Assembly: GCA_947471745.1 (NCBI GenBank)
Contig: CANJKZ010000068.1
Location: 586,501-650,500, forward strand
Source: Closterium sp. Naga37s-1
Lineage: Eukaryota; Streptophyta; Zygnematophyceae; Desmidiales; Closteriaceae
Direction of reading: 5' to 3'
DNA length: 64,000 nucleotides
The position numbers and the translations under genes were made by a program. Numbering within the stretch: position 1 is the stretch's first letter; every line of letters begins with the position of its first letter. The notes beneath the pieces were generated by a model. That model was not told where the DNA came from. It was given only the letters and a program-made list of their open reading frames with translations, and searched no databases. Positions 32,091 through 50,979 of the stretch are shown here, piece by piece.

Positions 32091-32151
32091 AAAAAATCGA
32101 TATTCGGTGGGCCCTAGGAAACGTTCCCACTAGGGAACCTGCTCTATACCA

Positions 32152-32277
32152 TGTGAAAGAACGAGGAATGTGTGCACTAGGAAACAGGTGGGTACAAGTA
32201 GGAAAACCTAAAAGTGTTGTACCCCATATTGTCTACCCCACTACAGCCTACACAGACTATAGCATATAAGTTTGACA
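32152..32277 (-). repeat. 5' LTR of copia 1
   Basis: 126 bp, near identical to 24349-24474, followed on the plus strand by the second CTTCG target duplication. Confidence 0.95.
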
Positions 32278-32392
32278 CTTCGTTCACATCAGTTCCTTCC
32301 AGTACTTCAACGCTGTGAGTCCTCCTAGAAACCATTTGGTTTTCCCTTGATTCTTATGCTCCACTAGAGGTCGTATTTTCAAGAACTCAACG
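32278..32392 (+). promoter_or_regulatory. 5' leader of the two-exon gene, matching the empty site at 40790
   Basis: CTTCGTTCACAT ... ACTAGAGGTCGT ... ACTCAACG here parallels CTTCATTCACAT ... GTAGAGGTCGT ... CCTCAACG upstream of the paralogue at 40896. No TATA box is obvious in this stretch; the promoter is probably on the other side of copia 1. Confidence 0.5.
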
Positions 32393-33220
32393 ATGGTTTC
32401 TAATAGCAAGGATGTTTCTAAGGGAAAACGTACAGTGGAAAGGGAAAGCCAAGCTCCCTCGCGTGGAGTGGAGAGGGAGACGGGCTCTCGTCGTAATGAC
32501 GAACAAAATGGTAACGGGGAGGAATGGTCGGCGAGGAGGCCTAACGTTGCTGAAGGAAGGGGTTTTAATGAGGTCAAGCACCAGCGACGAGACTCACGCG
32601 CTGCTGGAGATATTCCAGTGGCTAGTCCACCGCGAGCGGACTCGTTGTCAACTCAAGGTACTTAGTAATGTACGAATTTCACGCATTTTCATGTGCTGCT
32701 AATTGCTTTATTTGTTTCCTCAATATCCATTACCATGATATCACTGCAGGTTTCAGACAAACAAAAAAAGAATGCATAATCGTGATTGTTCATTAATCCC
32801 ACAGGAAGTCGATCAAGGACTCGACCCATGTCGCGCACTTGGCAACAGCGCGGGGACGAGAACATGCGGGGTATGACGCTGATGTCCGACAGAATCAAAG
32901 AGAAAAATGCGATTCATACTGAGATCATGAGAGAAACATTCAACGAATTCATGGCCGATATAGAACGCCAGCCTTTATCATCAAGGCGTCGCAAAGAAGC
33001 AAAATTTCTAAGCTTCATGATGATGGCCTTCATGATGTGGCAGAACATAGTTCTACAAGCTTCTGCCATGGCTATCTATGCAGTGCTGGCACTGCACGAG
33101 GAGTTTCTTACTGATGATGAGGAAGACTTCCTTTCGGATGAAGAATTTATAGCAGATGATAATTCCCTTCCTGAAGACAATCTCGCTGCTGAGAGCAATC
33201 GTGTTGTTGAGACTGCTTAG
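32393..33220 (+). CDS. Unrecognised two-exon gene, 226 residues
   Basis: Exons 32393-32657 and 32805-33220 join in phase (CAA-G/GA) with good GTACTT and CCCACAG splice sites. The first half is basic and polar, starting MVSNSKDVSKGKRTVERESQ. The second has a charged stretch, SDRIKEKNAIHTEIMRETF, then a hydrophobic Met-rich segment, FLSFMMMAFMMWQNIVLQAS, and an acidic tail, LTDDEEDFLSDEEFIADD. I recognise no family. Arrangement resembles short DNA-binding or structural proteins with an acidic C-terminus, but this is not evidence of function. A decayed paralogue at 40896-41526 supports it being a real gene rather than chance. Confidence 0.6.
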
Positions 33221-33460
33221 GTTCCCGCTACTGCTCTTACTTCGCCAAGGCAACTTCCTTGGTCGTTTTGCTGAGCGTGTTTGCGTCTGTTGTTTCATAG
33301 CGCTTGGGAAAATTTTGCCACCTCAAGTCGCCAAAGACGACTTTATGGCTGCGCTGGAAAGAGCGCAGCCCCCTTAGCTTTCTGTTTTTGATATATTATT
33401 TCTTATTCTCCATATCTATGGGATAATCGCGTGTTAAAAGGTCATTCAATTAATACATAG
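33221..33460. other. 3' flank of the two-exon gene
   Basis: No gene is seen. The sequence becomes AT-rich (GATATATTATTTCTTATTC near 33390) before copia 2 starts at 33461. Confidence 0.5.
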
Positions 33461-33870
33461 TGTACAATCCCAAAGGGGACTTAGCGAAGGATCGCTCAGG
33501 GTTGATCGCAGAGTAGTGTTTGCAACGGAAGTTTGAATCTCAGGTCAGAGTGAATGTAAATGACTGAGTTGATAATAGCATGCATACATCGGGTTTATAT
33601 AAGAATATAGGGGAATAGGAAAAGACCTAGGCTAGCCATGTACTCTAAGGGGTACATTCTCTAATTATAGCAATTTCAAACCGTGCGGCGCGGGAACCCG
33701 TTTTTGAACCTGTTCCCGCTCTTTCCACTTCAAATGTTTTTGCCTGCATCGGTCTTGGTCAGGCGGTTGCCGCGACGCTTCGACTCTTCTGACTCCTCGA
33801 CTTCGTACTCGGTAGAGTCGGCTCCTGCAGCATACAGGAATGCCTTCTCATAAAACTTCATATCGTAACA
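33461..33870 (-). repeat. 3' LTR of copia 2
   Basis: 410 bp, closely matching 39859-40269. Contains TTTATATAAG near 33595-33604, which could be a TATA element on either strand. Confidence 0.93.
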
Positions 33871-33877
33871 CTCCCCT

Positions 33878-36800
33878 TCATTCCTGGACGCAGGTGGAGC
33901 TGACTCGCTTGACTACTCCGGTGAGGTTAGAGCAGTGCTTGTACTGCTGACGTGGCAGAAGTTTGGTGAGGAAGTCTGCCGCCATCTCAGTAGTTGGGCA
34001 GTAGGCGAGGTCAACCTTTCCTTGGTCAATTTCGTCCTTGACGAAAAAGTACCGAAGTGCGATGTGCTTCGTACGGTTCACGAATCCTGGCTTGTTCGCG
34101 ATCCTGATGGCACTCTGGTTGTCGCAGTGAAGGCGAAAGGTAGGCGAGGTTGGAATTTTCGCTTCCTGTAGCAGCTCCTGCAGGTACAGGCCTTCGCGAA
34201 CTGCTGCTGTCGCGGCGATGTATTCTGCTTCGGCCGATGACAGGGCAACCAGCTCCTGCTTTTGCGAGTTCCAGGAGATTGGCCCAGTTGGTTCCAGACG
34301 AAAAACAAAGCCGTTTCGGGACCGTCGATTTGCAGGATCACCTGCATGATCTGCATCCACGTAGCCGTTGAGGTTGAAGGAGGTCGTCGTCAGCGTGGAG
34401 TAGGAGAGCCCAATGTCAGGTGTGGAAATGAAATACTGCAGGGCGCGTTCCAGATCCAGCTGGTTCTCAGCTACTGGCTTGCGAGAATACTGCGCCAGTT
34501 GGCTAGCGATGTACGAAAGATCGGGTCGGCAGGTGACAGAGGCGAATAGCAGGCAACCCAGTTGCTGCTGGTACAGTTGGAGCCCTGCGGGTGACAGTGG
34601 TTTGTTGTCCGGTTTGTAGTTGGTGCTGGGGTTGCGATAGGGAGTTGAAAGTGGTGCTGGGGAGATGTTGAAACGTTCCCCTAGCTGCTCTGCGTACTTG
34701 GAGGCTGACAGATGAATTGCTTCTGTCAAGTGATGTTTAAGTGATGTTTAACCCCAAAAACTGCTTCACTTCGAGGTTGATGGTGATATCCACGCGCTAC
34801 GCCAGGTTCTCCTGAAACTGATCGAGGAGTTTGTTGCAGGTGCCCGTGTACAGCAGGTCGTCGACGTAGACTGTCAGGAGGATGTAGTCGCCACTGAAGT
34901 GAAGACGATACATTCCCGGGTCGTGTGGAAGCTGCTTGAAGCCGATTTCGAGGAGGATTTTGTGCAGATGTTGCTGCCAGTGGCGAGGCGCTTGCTTGAT
35001 CCCGTAGAGGGACTTCTTCAGTTGACAGACCCTGGGATCACCTTCTCCGTAGGTGTGCGGCTGCTCCACAAAGATGGTGGTGTCCACCAACGCGTATAGA
35101 AACGCGTTCTTCACGTCGATCTGTCGCAGTGGTAGGTGCTTAGCGGCGGCGATGGCGAGTAGAATCCGGACAGAGGTGTGACGACTGACGGGAGCGAAGG
35201 TCTGATCAAAGTCAATGCTGTGGCGCTGATCGTACCCGCGCACGACCCAGCGTGCCTTGAAGCGCTCGATAGTGCCGTCGGCGTTGGTTTTGAGACGAAA
35301 AACCCATTTTCCGCTTAGTACCCTCCTCCCCTTCACTGCTGCACGATCGACTAGGACCCAGGTGTCACGAGATTCTAGCGCCTTTAGCTCCGCATCCATC
35401 GCAGCACGCCACTCCTTGGCGTGAGGGCCGGTTAGGGCCTGGCGAGGATTCTTTGGTTCCACGGCCCGTGCAAGGGTAGAGACGGATGTATGCAGGCCGA
35501 GAAGTTGAAGGCCTGACACATCGGTGGTGTCTGTGGTGATGGGGACTTCCACCACGTCGTCGTCTCCGCTTTCATAGCCGGGTGTTGCGGTGCTTGGCTC
35601 TGCTTGGCGCCGTGATGGTCCTGGCACAGGGTCATCATCGCTGTCATCGTCGTCGTCGTGTGGGCGAGGCGGGATGCTGGGATGTTCGTCGGTGTCGTCG
35701 CGGTCCAGTGTTGCTGCTACTGCTTCGTCTTCTGGAGTCGCAAAGCTGCGGCCGCTGTTGGCGTAGCCTCGTGCCTGATTGCGGCGTTCGTCCTCGATCC
35801 ACTACTTCAGGGTGAGCCGCTCGTAGAAGAGAATGTCACGCGCAGGAACAATCTCGTTACTGTCGATGTCAAGAATGAGCCATCCTATGTGCTCGTGACT
35901 GAGCCCCAGATGAACTCCCCAGCGCGCACGATGAACGAACTTGCCGATTGTGGCCGAAGTCGGCCGATATTGCACCATGCACCCCCAAACCCTCAGCAGG
36001 GAGGGGTCTCCCCTTGAGCCGGTCCACTTCATGTGAGGGGACAGGTTATCCCTGTTGGCGGTGGTGGAGAGGAGGTTGTGCAGGCGCACCGCGTGGTTCA
36101 TGGCGTAGGGCCAAAACTTCTTTGGCAGGCCGGACTGGTTCATGATGGCACGGACTTTTGTCATGAGAGTGCGATTGACCCTCTCAGCGACACCTTGCTG
36201 CTGGTGAGCGTAGGGGAGAGAAATCTCATGCTTGATCCCCTTCTCGGTGAGGACGCTCTCCAGTTCATTGCTGCGAAATTCCTTTGCCCCATCACTCTGC
36301 CAAATCTTCAGTTTCCTTCCTGACTGGCGTTGCGCGTGCGCGAGGAAGATGCGGAATACTTCTGGAGCCTTGGAGCGGGCGTCGACGTTGGCGACCCATA
36401 CATGACGTGAGTAGGCGTCGATGAAGGTGAGAGTGTACTTCTCGCCGTTGATGCCGTCGCAGGTGAGTACGATGAAATCGCTGTACACTTTCTCCAGCTT
36501 TTTGTAGCGGTTGGTGCTTGGCTCCAGAGAGGGGTAGGCGGTGTGAGAGAGTGCGACTGTGGGACAGACAGTGCAGGTGGTCGGGTGTGGGGTGTTGTTC
36601 TGTAGTTCCGTTCCGTCGGGGCGCAGCAGTGCTCCTGGCGGAAAGACTTTAGCGCGGAGGCAGTTGGCGAGTGTCTGGCGCGAGGGGTGGCCCATCTGCT
36701 GGTGCCAGAGATCATCTTCGGCGCGAATCCCGGAGGTGCGTTTGTAGCGAGTGTAGTGTTCCGTTGCTTCTTCTGCCGTGAGTTGCGGGATCTGGAGTGG

Positions 36801-39794
36801 GGGTTCTTCCTCTTCTCCTGGTTCTGCTTCGTTGTCCGGCTCCTCTGCTTCTGCAGGTGCCGTTGTGAGGTAGAGGGCGAGAAATTCTCGGTCGGGGATG
36901 ATGGTGAGCGGGGTCGTGGTGCCTTCGATGAAGCGAGCAAACGGATCTGGGCGGGAGATTGGACCAAGTGAGTCCCGCGGAGGTGTTGGCGGTACATTCC
37001 CCTCCTCAATCTCCGACCAGGGATCGCTCCAACGATGAGGTGAGCGTGGAGGTTCGCGAGCGCGTGGGGGTCGTCCGAGAGGAATGACAACGCGGGGTGG
37101 TTCCTCTCCGCGCTCAGCTTTCATCTCTCGTTCAGCTTCCTCCAATTCTTCTTGCGTGAGCTCCCCTTCCTCGGGGTTTGCTGTTCCCCATCCTCCCATA
37201 GTGACCGTGCCGCTTGCTCCAGTGGCGGATGCCCAGGTTGCGCCGCCTTCTGGTTCGTAATCCTCGTCTCCCCATGCTCCTCGTCGTGCTGATTCTTCGT
37301 CCCATCCTGCCGCGACACGTTTCTCATACAGTTTTTGTTTCTTTTCTGCTCGGGCCTTTTCTCGTTCTTCCTGGACGCTCAGCTCCCCGTCTGCATCAGG
37401 ATCCTTCCAAGCCGGGTCGATTTCGTGACGGTAGACTTCGCGGCTATATGGGCGCGGTCGTCCATCTTCGTCGAATGTGGTGGTGTTGGCTTCCAGGACG
37501 AACCGAAGGCTTTCTGAGTATGTGCGCTCCTCTCCCTGACGTCTGGGGTCATTTGTCGGCTCGCCGAAGATACGGTAAGATGACACTGCGAGTTCTTGTT
37601 CAGCCATGCCTGTGGGTTCTGTCTCAGCGCTCTCCGCCTCCTGAATTGCTGCGTACTCCTTTTCGACTTGCTCTGTGCGGCTCGCCGTGGGTGTGTGACA
37701 GGTGGTGCAGAGACCGTTGATGTCTGGCTTGTGCAGGTTGATCTCGCGGGGATGAGGACTGCGGCGAACCCATGGTCGTTCGTCCGGATGTTCCCATGAT
37801 TCCTTGTTCATGAAGGCGAACTCGAGGGGAACAAGGTCCACGAGCTCGTCTGATGACGCTTGGCAGGAGGGTACGTCGAAGTCCAGGATATAGATCCCGT
37901 TGATTGAGCGTGCTCGTCCGAGATACTTGAACGACTCGGGAGGTGTATCCGGGGGAGCGTCGGTAAGGATGAGGTCACGGGTGGAAAGATCCGTGTGTAT
38001 TATGACTCCACAGTCGCGGAGTTGTCCAGCCGAGAGCAGATTGAAGCAGAGATTCGGGACGTAGAGCACGTCGTTGAATGAGATGTGAGTGTTGTTGTCT
38101 CGTGCTTGCAGAACGACGATGCCTTGTGAATTGGCGCGCAGCTGCTCGTTGTTGGCGACGGTGACGTAGGTTGCGGGGGCGCGACTCCGGTTCGAGACGT
38201 ATCGCGTGGATCCCACCATGTGCTGTCCGCAGCAGCTGTCTAGGTACCAGGTGTTGTAGTTGTCGGTGTTGTTCCTGCGTAGAAGTAGCGCCAGTCGCGG
38301 AGTCACCAAGGTTGCCTTGTAGCGCCTGTGGAAGAAAGGATCTTCGTCCTCCTTCCATCCCACTGGTACGTAATATTGGTTGTCGTGTGGCGGGCTTTCC
38401 CGCAGTGTGATTGGCTGATTCCAATCCTGCTCGTCCTCGTCATACAGGTAATAGTGATCTTCAGTGAGGGGATTGTTCCATCCCTCTTCTGGTTCCAGAA
38501 GTCGTCCTTGAACTTCGTTCTCTTCGTCAGGTTCAGCAGTGCGGCGTCGGCGCGTCGCCATGTTCGCGATGATGTTCCTGGGAGCTCCTGATTGAGATCC
38601 TTGAGTTTGCTGGTGTTGATGCTGTGCAGGAGGACGAACTGTCTGATGCTGAGGCTGAGAGTGACGAGCGTCTTGTCGGCCGACCCAGTTGTTGTGGTGA
38701 GTGGAGTTTGGGTGGCGGAAGTTGGATCGGGATTTGCATCGATCCGTTGAGTGTCCGAAGACTTTGCATATTTTGCAATAATGGCGCCTTGGTTGTCGTC
38801 GCTCTTCTCGGTTGTCTGCGTAGAAGGCGAGGCGCTCTCGGCGCGGCGCGGAGCTTGTTCTGCTCGAATCCATGTCCTGCTGTTCGGACATGAGTGCGGC
38901 GCATAGCGCGGCTTATGAGATGATCCCTCGCTGTCGGAGTAGCGCTTTACAGGGCTTCCACTCTGGCCCGAGTCCTTGAACGACTATGTTGACGAAAATC
39001 TCTTCCGAGATTGTACTCCCATGCTTCGTGATCTGGTCACGGATGTTCCGACAGCGGTTAATATACGGATTCGCTTTCTCCCCGTGCCCCATCTTTATCT
39101 CCAAAAGTTGCTGCAGAAGCCTGCTGGCGGTGACCGAATCCTTCAGCTGGCAAACTTCAACGAGGTGCTTCCAAGCGTCCAAGGCTGGAGCGTCGTTCTC
39201 TTTGTAGGAGCGAATGTTGAGTTGTTCCGCAGGCGTCATGTTGCGTAGCAGCACACTGTAGGCCATGAGGGACTCATTCTAGTACTGAGCCCTGGCGACT
39301 TCGGTATTTTCCACCGGTTTAGGGTAGGAGCCGTCGAAGTAATGGTAGATCTGCGCCGTTTGTAGGAGGAGCTCAAGCTCGAAACTCCATGTGTAGAAGT
39401 CCTTGCCGTCAAACGCGGCAGTAGTTTTGTTTTTTGAAACGCTAAGAAAGCATGTTTGCGCAGAGTTGATAGCTTCATCACTTGGACGGGGGGCAGTTGT
39501 TGTTGATTTGTCTGTGTCGAGGGAGAAGGTATGCGCGGCGGTATCACGGCTTTTCTCAGCCGGTTGTCCGGGTTGTACTGGTTGGGAAGAGGTTCCCGCA
39601 TCGCCTTTGCGCAGATCTTGGAGTTCTTTCTCCATAGTTGAAAGTCGAGCGAAAAGTTGCTCGAGAGCGGCAGTGCCGATCGTGGTTGTCGCCTCATTTG
39701 TCGCAGCAGGATTGGATTGTCCTTCAGCCGTCAAATTTGCTTGGCCTCCGGATCCTCCGACCATCTTGGTCTTTGAGCGTGTGCCGCTCGCCAC
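33878..39794 (-). pseudogene. Copia 2 gag-pol with stops and a frameshift
   Basis: Gag begins MASGTRSKTKMVGGSGG (39794) and stops at a TAG after ARAQY; the same frame continues to a TAA after RQRGIIS and then the zinc knuckle CKICKVFGHSTDRC (CX2CX4HX4C). The protease motif is LDSCCGQH, lacking the usual Gly after Asp-Ser. The integrase has LWHQQMGHPS, CTVCP, WQSDGAKEF and AHQQQGVAERVNR. A third stop (TAG after LTLK) precedes the reverse transcriptase, which has VFRLKTNADGTIERFKARWV and LLTVYVDDLLYTG. An 11-bp duplication near 34733-34752 then shifts the frame before the RNase H part (YVDADHAGD, SSAEAEYIAAT). Confidence 0.93.
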
Positions 39795-39858
39795 ATCTTG
39801 ATTCGGCGAATTTCACGGAAGTGAAGTTGCGAAGAATCCCTGAGTAGCTCTCATACCA

Positions 39859-40269
39859 TGTTACAATCCCAAAGGGGACTTAGCGAAGGATCGCTCAGGG
39901 TTGATCGCAGAGTAGTGTTTGCAGCGGAAGTTTGAATCTCAGGTCAGAGTGAATGTAAATGACTGAGTTGATAATAGCATGCATACATTGGGTTTATATA
40001 AGAATACAGGGGAATACAAAAAGACGTAGGCTAGCCATGTACTCTAAGGGGTACATTCCCTTATTACAACAATTTCAAACCGTGCGGCGCGGGAACCCGT
40101 TTTTGAACCTGTTCCCGCTCTTTCCACTTCAAATGTTTTTGCCTGCATCGGTCTTGGTCAGGCGGTTGCCACGACGCTTCGACTCTTCTGACTCCTCGAC
40201 TTCGTACTCGGTAGAGTCGGCTCCTGCAGCATACAGGAAAGCCTTCTCATAAAACTTCATATCGTAACA
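39859..40269 (-). repeat. 5' LTR of copia 2
   Basis: 411 bp; a TATATAAA-type box on the minus strand near 39995-40003 would suit the element's own promoter. It is followed on the plus strand by the second CATAG target duplication. Confidence 0.93.
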
Positions 40270-40274
40270 CATAG

Positions 40275-40895
40275 CAATGAATCTCACGCCAACTGCTGGA
40301 TTGCAGGTCAATGCAGAAGGCCTGAGTCACTAGGCCTACAGGTATAGACAATGGCACCAGAACCACTCCATCTCTGAATTATTACATCTCTGAATCACCA
40401 CCAAGCACAGATTATTCAACAGCAATGTATTTTATACCATCATACGGTAGTTGTGAACCAGAGGTGTTCGTGAATACTTTTGTTCGCGAAACAGCTCCCT
40501 CCTCTATCTTACCGAGGGTGAAAACGCGGGAATGTTGTTCTCGCTTCATGCCGGACCAAAGCCCAGGTGCTGAACCAAACCGACCGCCTTGGTAAGGCCG
40601 AGCTTACCGTTATCCGTGCCACCAATTACCCTCCCAACCAGCCTGCAATTCATCTAATAGGCTTCAACTGAACCGTATTCTATTCCACCGCAACCTACAG
40701 CACCGTGCAAAGGCGCTCTCAAAACTCGAACCGCAAGACTTCACCAGAAAACCAGACCGTTATAGCAGGCGTCACCCACAAGCTACTTCATTCACATTTG
40801 CTTACTTCGTTCCTAACAATTCGTTTAGCAATTACTCCAATGAACCGTTAGTATCCCTTAACTCTTGTAGTAGAGGTCGTTTTAAGTCCTCAACG
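40275..40895. other. 5' region of the decayed paralogue, copia 1 empty site
   Basis: No gene. GCAGGCGTCACCCACAAGCT-ACTTCATTCACAT (40770-40802) matches the joined left and right flanks of copia 1, without the element and without the duplicated CTTCG. The homology continues to the ATG at 40896. Confidence 0.65.
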
Positions 40896-41526
40896 ATGGC
40901 CCATGACCGTGATGATGTCTGTAAAAGTGTATTAACGGCTGAAATAGACAGCCGAGCTCCCTCACGTGATGCCAAGCGTCAGCGAAGAGACTGGAGATGA
41001 TTCAGTGGCTAGTCCACCCCGAACGGACTTGCTGTCATCTCAAGGTACTTTCCCATGCATATATCCCATGTATGTTGTATGCGTGAAGTTTATTTGATAT
41101 TCTCAAGGTCCGCTGAATAGCTGCAAGAGTCAGACGAGCATTTTGATTTGTACAAATGCGTGACATTGTTCGTTCATCCAACAGAAAGTCGTTCAAGGAC
41201 TCAACCCAACATGCGGACTCGGCAACTGCGTGAGGACAAAAAAATGCAGGGTGCGAGGCTGTTAATTGACACGATCGAAAAACTCAATGCATCCCACGCT
41301 GCGAAAATGAAGGAATACGAAAACCGCATAATGGATGCTAAACCTGCTCTTGACCAGAACGGATCCCGAAGCAGTAAAAATTGCTGTGATTGTAAGCGTC
41401 GTGGTGCTACAGGCGCTCATGATGTGGGATGACGAATTCCTGGAGATGTGTGAGATGGCTACCATTGGATGTCTGTCACTGCAGAAGAAGGGTTCAATCA
41501 CAGATGACAGAAGACTTTCTCTCAGT
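40896..41526 (+). pseudogene. Decayed paralogue of the 32393 gene
   Basis: The ATG at 40896 sits in the same context as the 32393 gene. Exon 1 has APSRDAKRQRRDWR then a TGA; in another frame GDDSVASPPRTDLLSSQ continues to a GTACTT donor near 41044, matching the intact gene's exon 1 end. Exon 2 starts near 41185 (ESRSRTQPNMRTRQLREDKK), continues to LNASHAAKMKEYENRIMDAK and then shifts frame: DPEAVKIAVIVSVVVLQALM MWDDEF parallels the Met-rich hydrophobic segment. At least two frameshifts or stops make a functional product unlikely, though alternative splicing cannot be excluded. Confidence 0.6.
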
Positions 41527-42113
41527 TGAAGATTTTTTTCTTAGGGCAACCCCGCTGCTGAGACTTATTTATCTGTAGAGCCTGCGTGACACTGCCCGGC
41601 TGTCCAGTTGCAGTATGTCTAATGCGGCTTTGGCAGGTCAGTGTTGGTGGGCAGCACTTTTTGCTCATTTTGCATGTGCTGCTGGTCCCCTCACATTTCA
41701 ATGTGAAGGCCTGGGGAGTGGGACTAGTTGACCTTTTATGGTTCCCAGTGATGCTTTGGTCTGTAATAATGACTGGAACAGCCTGCTCAGTTGGCTTCAG
41801 CTTTTTGTTTCCGTTAGATTCGGCTACGTCCATTCTCCTGAGAGATTTTCCTCTGTTACCAGCAGAGGCAAAGGAAAGGACCTCCATTCAGCTCAGGTTG
41901 CAGTACAGAGATCATGGCGTACGGTAAAACCCAAGACCTGTGTTTGATTGCAAAATCTCAAAGCAAACAAAATCTTCAGGTACCAGGTCCACTCCAGCCT
42001 GGTTCGTAAAGAGTTTGCCTTCTATACTGTAGAGATTGCAACATAATAATACCAAGAGGTACAATACGACATAACACGATTACAACATGTTCCAGCAGGA
42101 GTGTATTGGATTC
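41527..42113. other. Intergenic stretch, no gene supported
   Basis: A 121-codon minus-strand frame (41522-41887) starting MEVLSFASAGNRGKSLRRMD has a somewhat protein-like composition but no recognisable motif, neighbour or splice context. It is left unassigned. Confidence 0.4.
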
Positions 42114-49074
<6,961 letters not shown>

Positions 49075-49856
49075 GGCGGCGAACTGCGATAGTTACAGGG
49101 CATACGCATCTGGTGGAATACAGACGGAGTCCTGCGGGCTAGAGGACCCGCCAGAATGATGAGTCCTGTACTCGTTACAATACTGAGGAGTGCACGTACA
49201 AAAAAGACATAATATTTCTCAGTAAAAACGACGAGCATAATCCATACGCTAAAAATCAAACTCCGGTTAGAATCTATTATAACGATTGGGATGCATGCCT
49301 ATCCCGTTACCTATGTAAAATATATACAACCTCTTCAAAGTCATTGACCCTTTTCAAGCTTTCTATAAAAGTCAAAGGTTTCATAACCACGTGTTTACAT
49401 TATCAACTGGTCTCCCTTATCGCGGATACGTCCAGTGGCTCACGTTCCTCCACGACGCCGCAAATCGCGGCTTGCCGTTCGTCCATTTCAAAACCAAGCC
49501 AGCCGTCTCTCACAATTGCACAGCACACGTAGCACACACAGATTCTTTCATGCTCCAGCAGACTCTAACTCATGCATCACGCTAGTCTGGTCCAGTATAG
49601 TTTGTTTGGCTTGACATTCTACAAGCTTCTATTCGGTTCTGCGGGCAGACTCACCATCAGTCTTGTGGTCTCCGCAAACGGCGCCGGCGCAGTCTTGCAG
49701 TCGGAAAGCTGCATTGCCGACGCAAGCTAAATATTGCGCTTATAACTCGTTAACTGTGACTCCATACTCTATTCTAGTTCGGAAACTTCAATACACTTCT
49801 ATTCGAGCCACAGTCTTCAAGCAGGGAGGCGCGTCGTTCGCTTTTTAGGAGCCACC
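49075..49856. promoter_or_regulatory. Divergent intergenic region between two predicted plastid-protein genes
   Basis: It separates the minus-strand 997-residue gene and the plus-strand 309-residue gene and must contain both promoters. No convincing TATA box is visible; AAAATATATACAACC at 49317-49331 is the closest candidate. No gene is seen. Confidence 0.45.
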
Positions 49857-50927
49857 ATGGCACATGTAGGTTGCACTCGCGCTTCGTCCTTAGTTCGCCT
49901 ATCGCCGCTCGTTCCCGAGCACGCGGAGTCGCGTTCACGCAAGCCCACAGTGTCACTCTCACAGCGCCCACGCACTCCCGCTCCTCGCGCCGCTTCCGTC
50001 GCCGCGATTCCCGCTGTCTCACTCCTCGCCGCATTGCCAGCGTCCGCGGCGGCGGCGCTTGCGGAGGAATCACCCGCTACCGACAAAGTGCGATCCGCCG
50101 TCGGGAGCTTAATAACTGCCGCGGAGGATCTTGAACGCGCCGCCTCGTCGGCAGCCGGAGTTGATAAAGCGCGATCCGCGGTGGGGAGTCTAGTTTCCGC
50201 CGCGGAGGATCTGAAACGCGCGGCGGCTTCCGCGTACCGCGATATTGCTGGCGCTGGCGGCGCGGGATCCGCGGGGGAGGACGGCGTGGGGGGGGATACC
50301 GCGCAGTTTGGTTCTGCGGTGGGGGATATAGTCTCTGCGACGGGAGATCTCGAACGCGCCGCTGTTGGCATTTTTGAAAAGGCTGTGTCAGCAGAAGAGA
50401 GCGTGTCGGAGCAGGTGGGTTGGACCATAGGGTTACCTTAGAGTTACCACTCTTGGCCTGTGGCATTTTTCGACGCGCTGTGTCAGTGGAAGAGAGTGTG
50501 TCGGAGCAGGTGGGTGATAGGAAGTCAGGGTTACTATGGGGTTACCGTGTTTGACGGGCGGAGATGGTGGAAGAGAGCGTGTGGGCGGAGCAGGTGGGTA
50601 ATATCAAGTCAGGGTTACTATGGGGTTACCGTGTTTGGCGGGCGGAGGAGGCGGAAGAGAGCATGTCGGAGCAGGTTGGTGAGGGGAAGACAAGGGAGGG
50701 GGGGATTATGCGCAGTTCTTTTCCTCCGGCGAAGTTTATTAGTACTGACACTAACGAGAAAGTGACTAACGAGAAGTTGAGTAGCGGAAAAGTGACTCCC
50801 ACTCGTTTGATGCCTGTGAAGCTTCTGCGGCTGGCAGCAATGCACAGCAGGCGGAGCGGAGAATCTTTCTGGATTTTGGTGGAGAAGCACTACAGACGGA
50901 CTTGTGAGAGGTTTGGCGAAGTTAATG

Positions 50928-50979
<52 letters not shown>

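Larger units (their letters stand above)
24349..32277 (-). mobile_element. Ty1/copia LTR retrotransposon 1
   Basis: Two 126-bp LTRs (24349-24474 and 32152-32277) beginning TGT and ending ACA are flanked by the 5-bp target duplication CTTCG (24344-24348, 32278-32282). Reading on the minus strand, the primer-binding site TGGTATAGAGC follows the 5' LTR (initiator-Met tRNA type, one base short of the usual TGGTATCAGAGC), and the polypurine tract TATGGGGGTG precedes the 3' LTR. Order is gag-like, protease, integrase, reverse transcriptase, RNase H, which is the copia order. The LTRs differ at only a few positions, so insertion is fairly recent. It separates the distal promoter of the 32393 gene from its coding region. 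Confidence 0.95.
33461..40269 (-). mobile_element. Ty1/copia LTR retrotransposon 2 (different family, degenerate)
   Basis: LTRs of about 410 bp (33461-33870, 39859-40269) begin TGT and end ACA and are flanked by the target duplication CATAG (33456-33460, 40270-40274). Minus-strand primer-binding site TGGTATGAGAGC follows the 5' LTR. The LTRs differ by a handful of substitutions plus a one-base indel at the first positions (TGTACAATC against TGTTACAATC). Coding capacity is broken by at least three in-frame stops and one frameshift, so the copy is not autonomous. Confidence 0.95.

Noticed and set aside
41522-41887. 121-codon minus-strand frame as a gene
   Set aside because: No motif, splice context or duplicated relative supports it.
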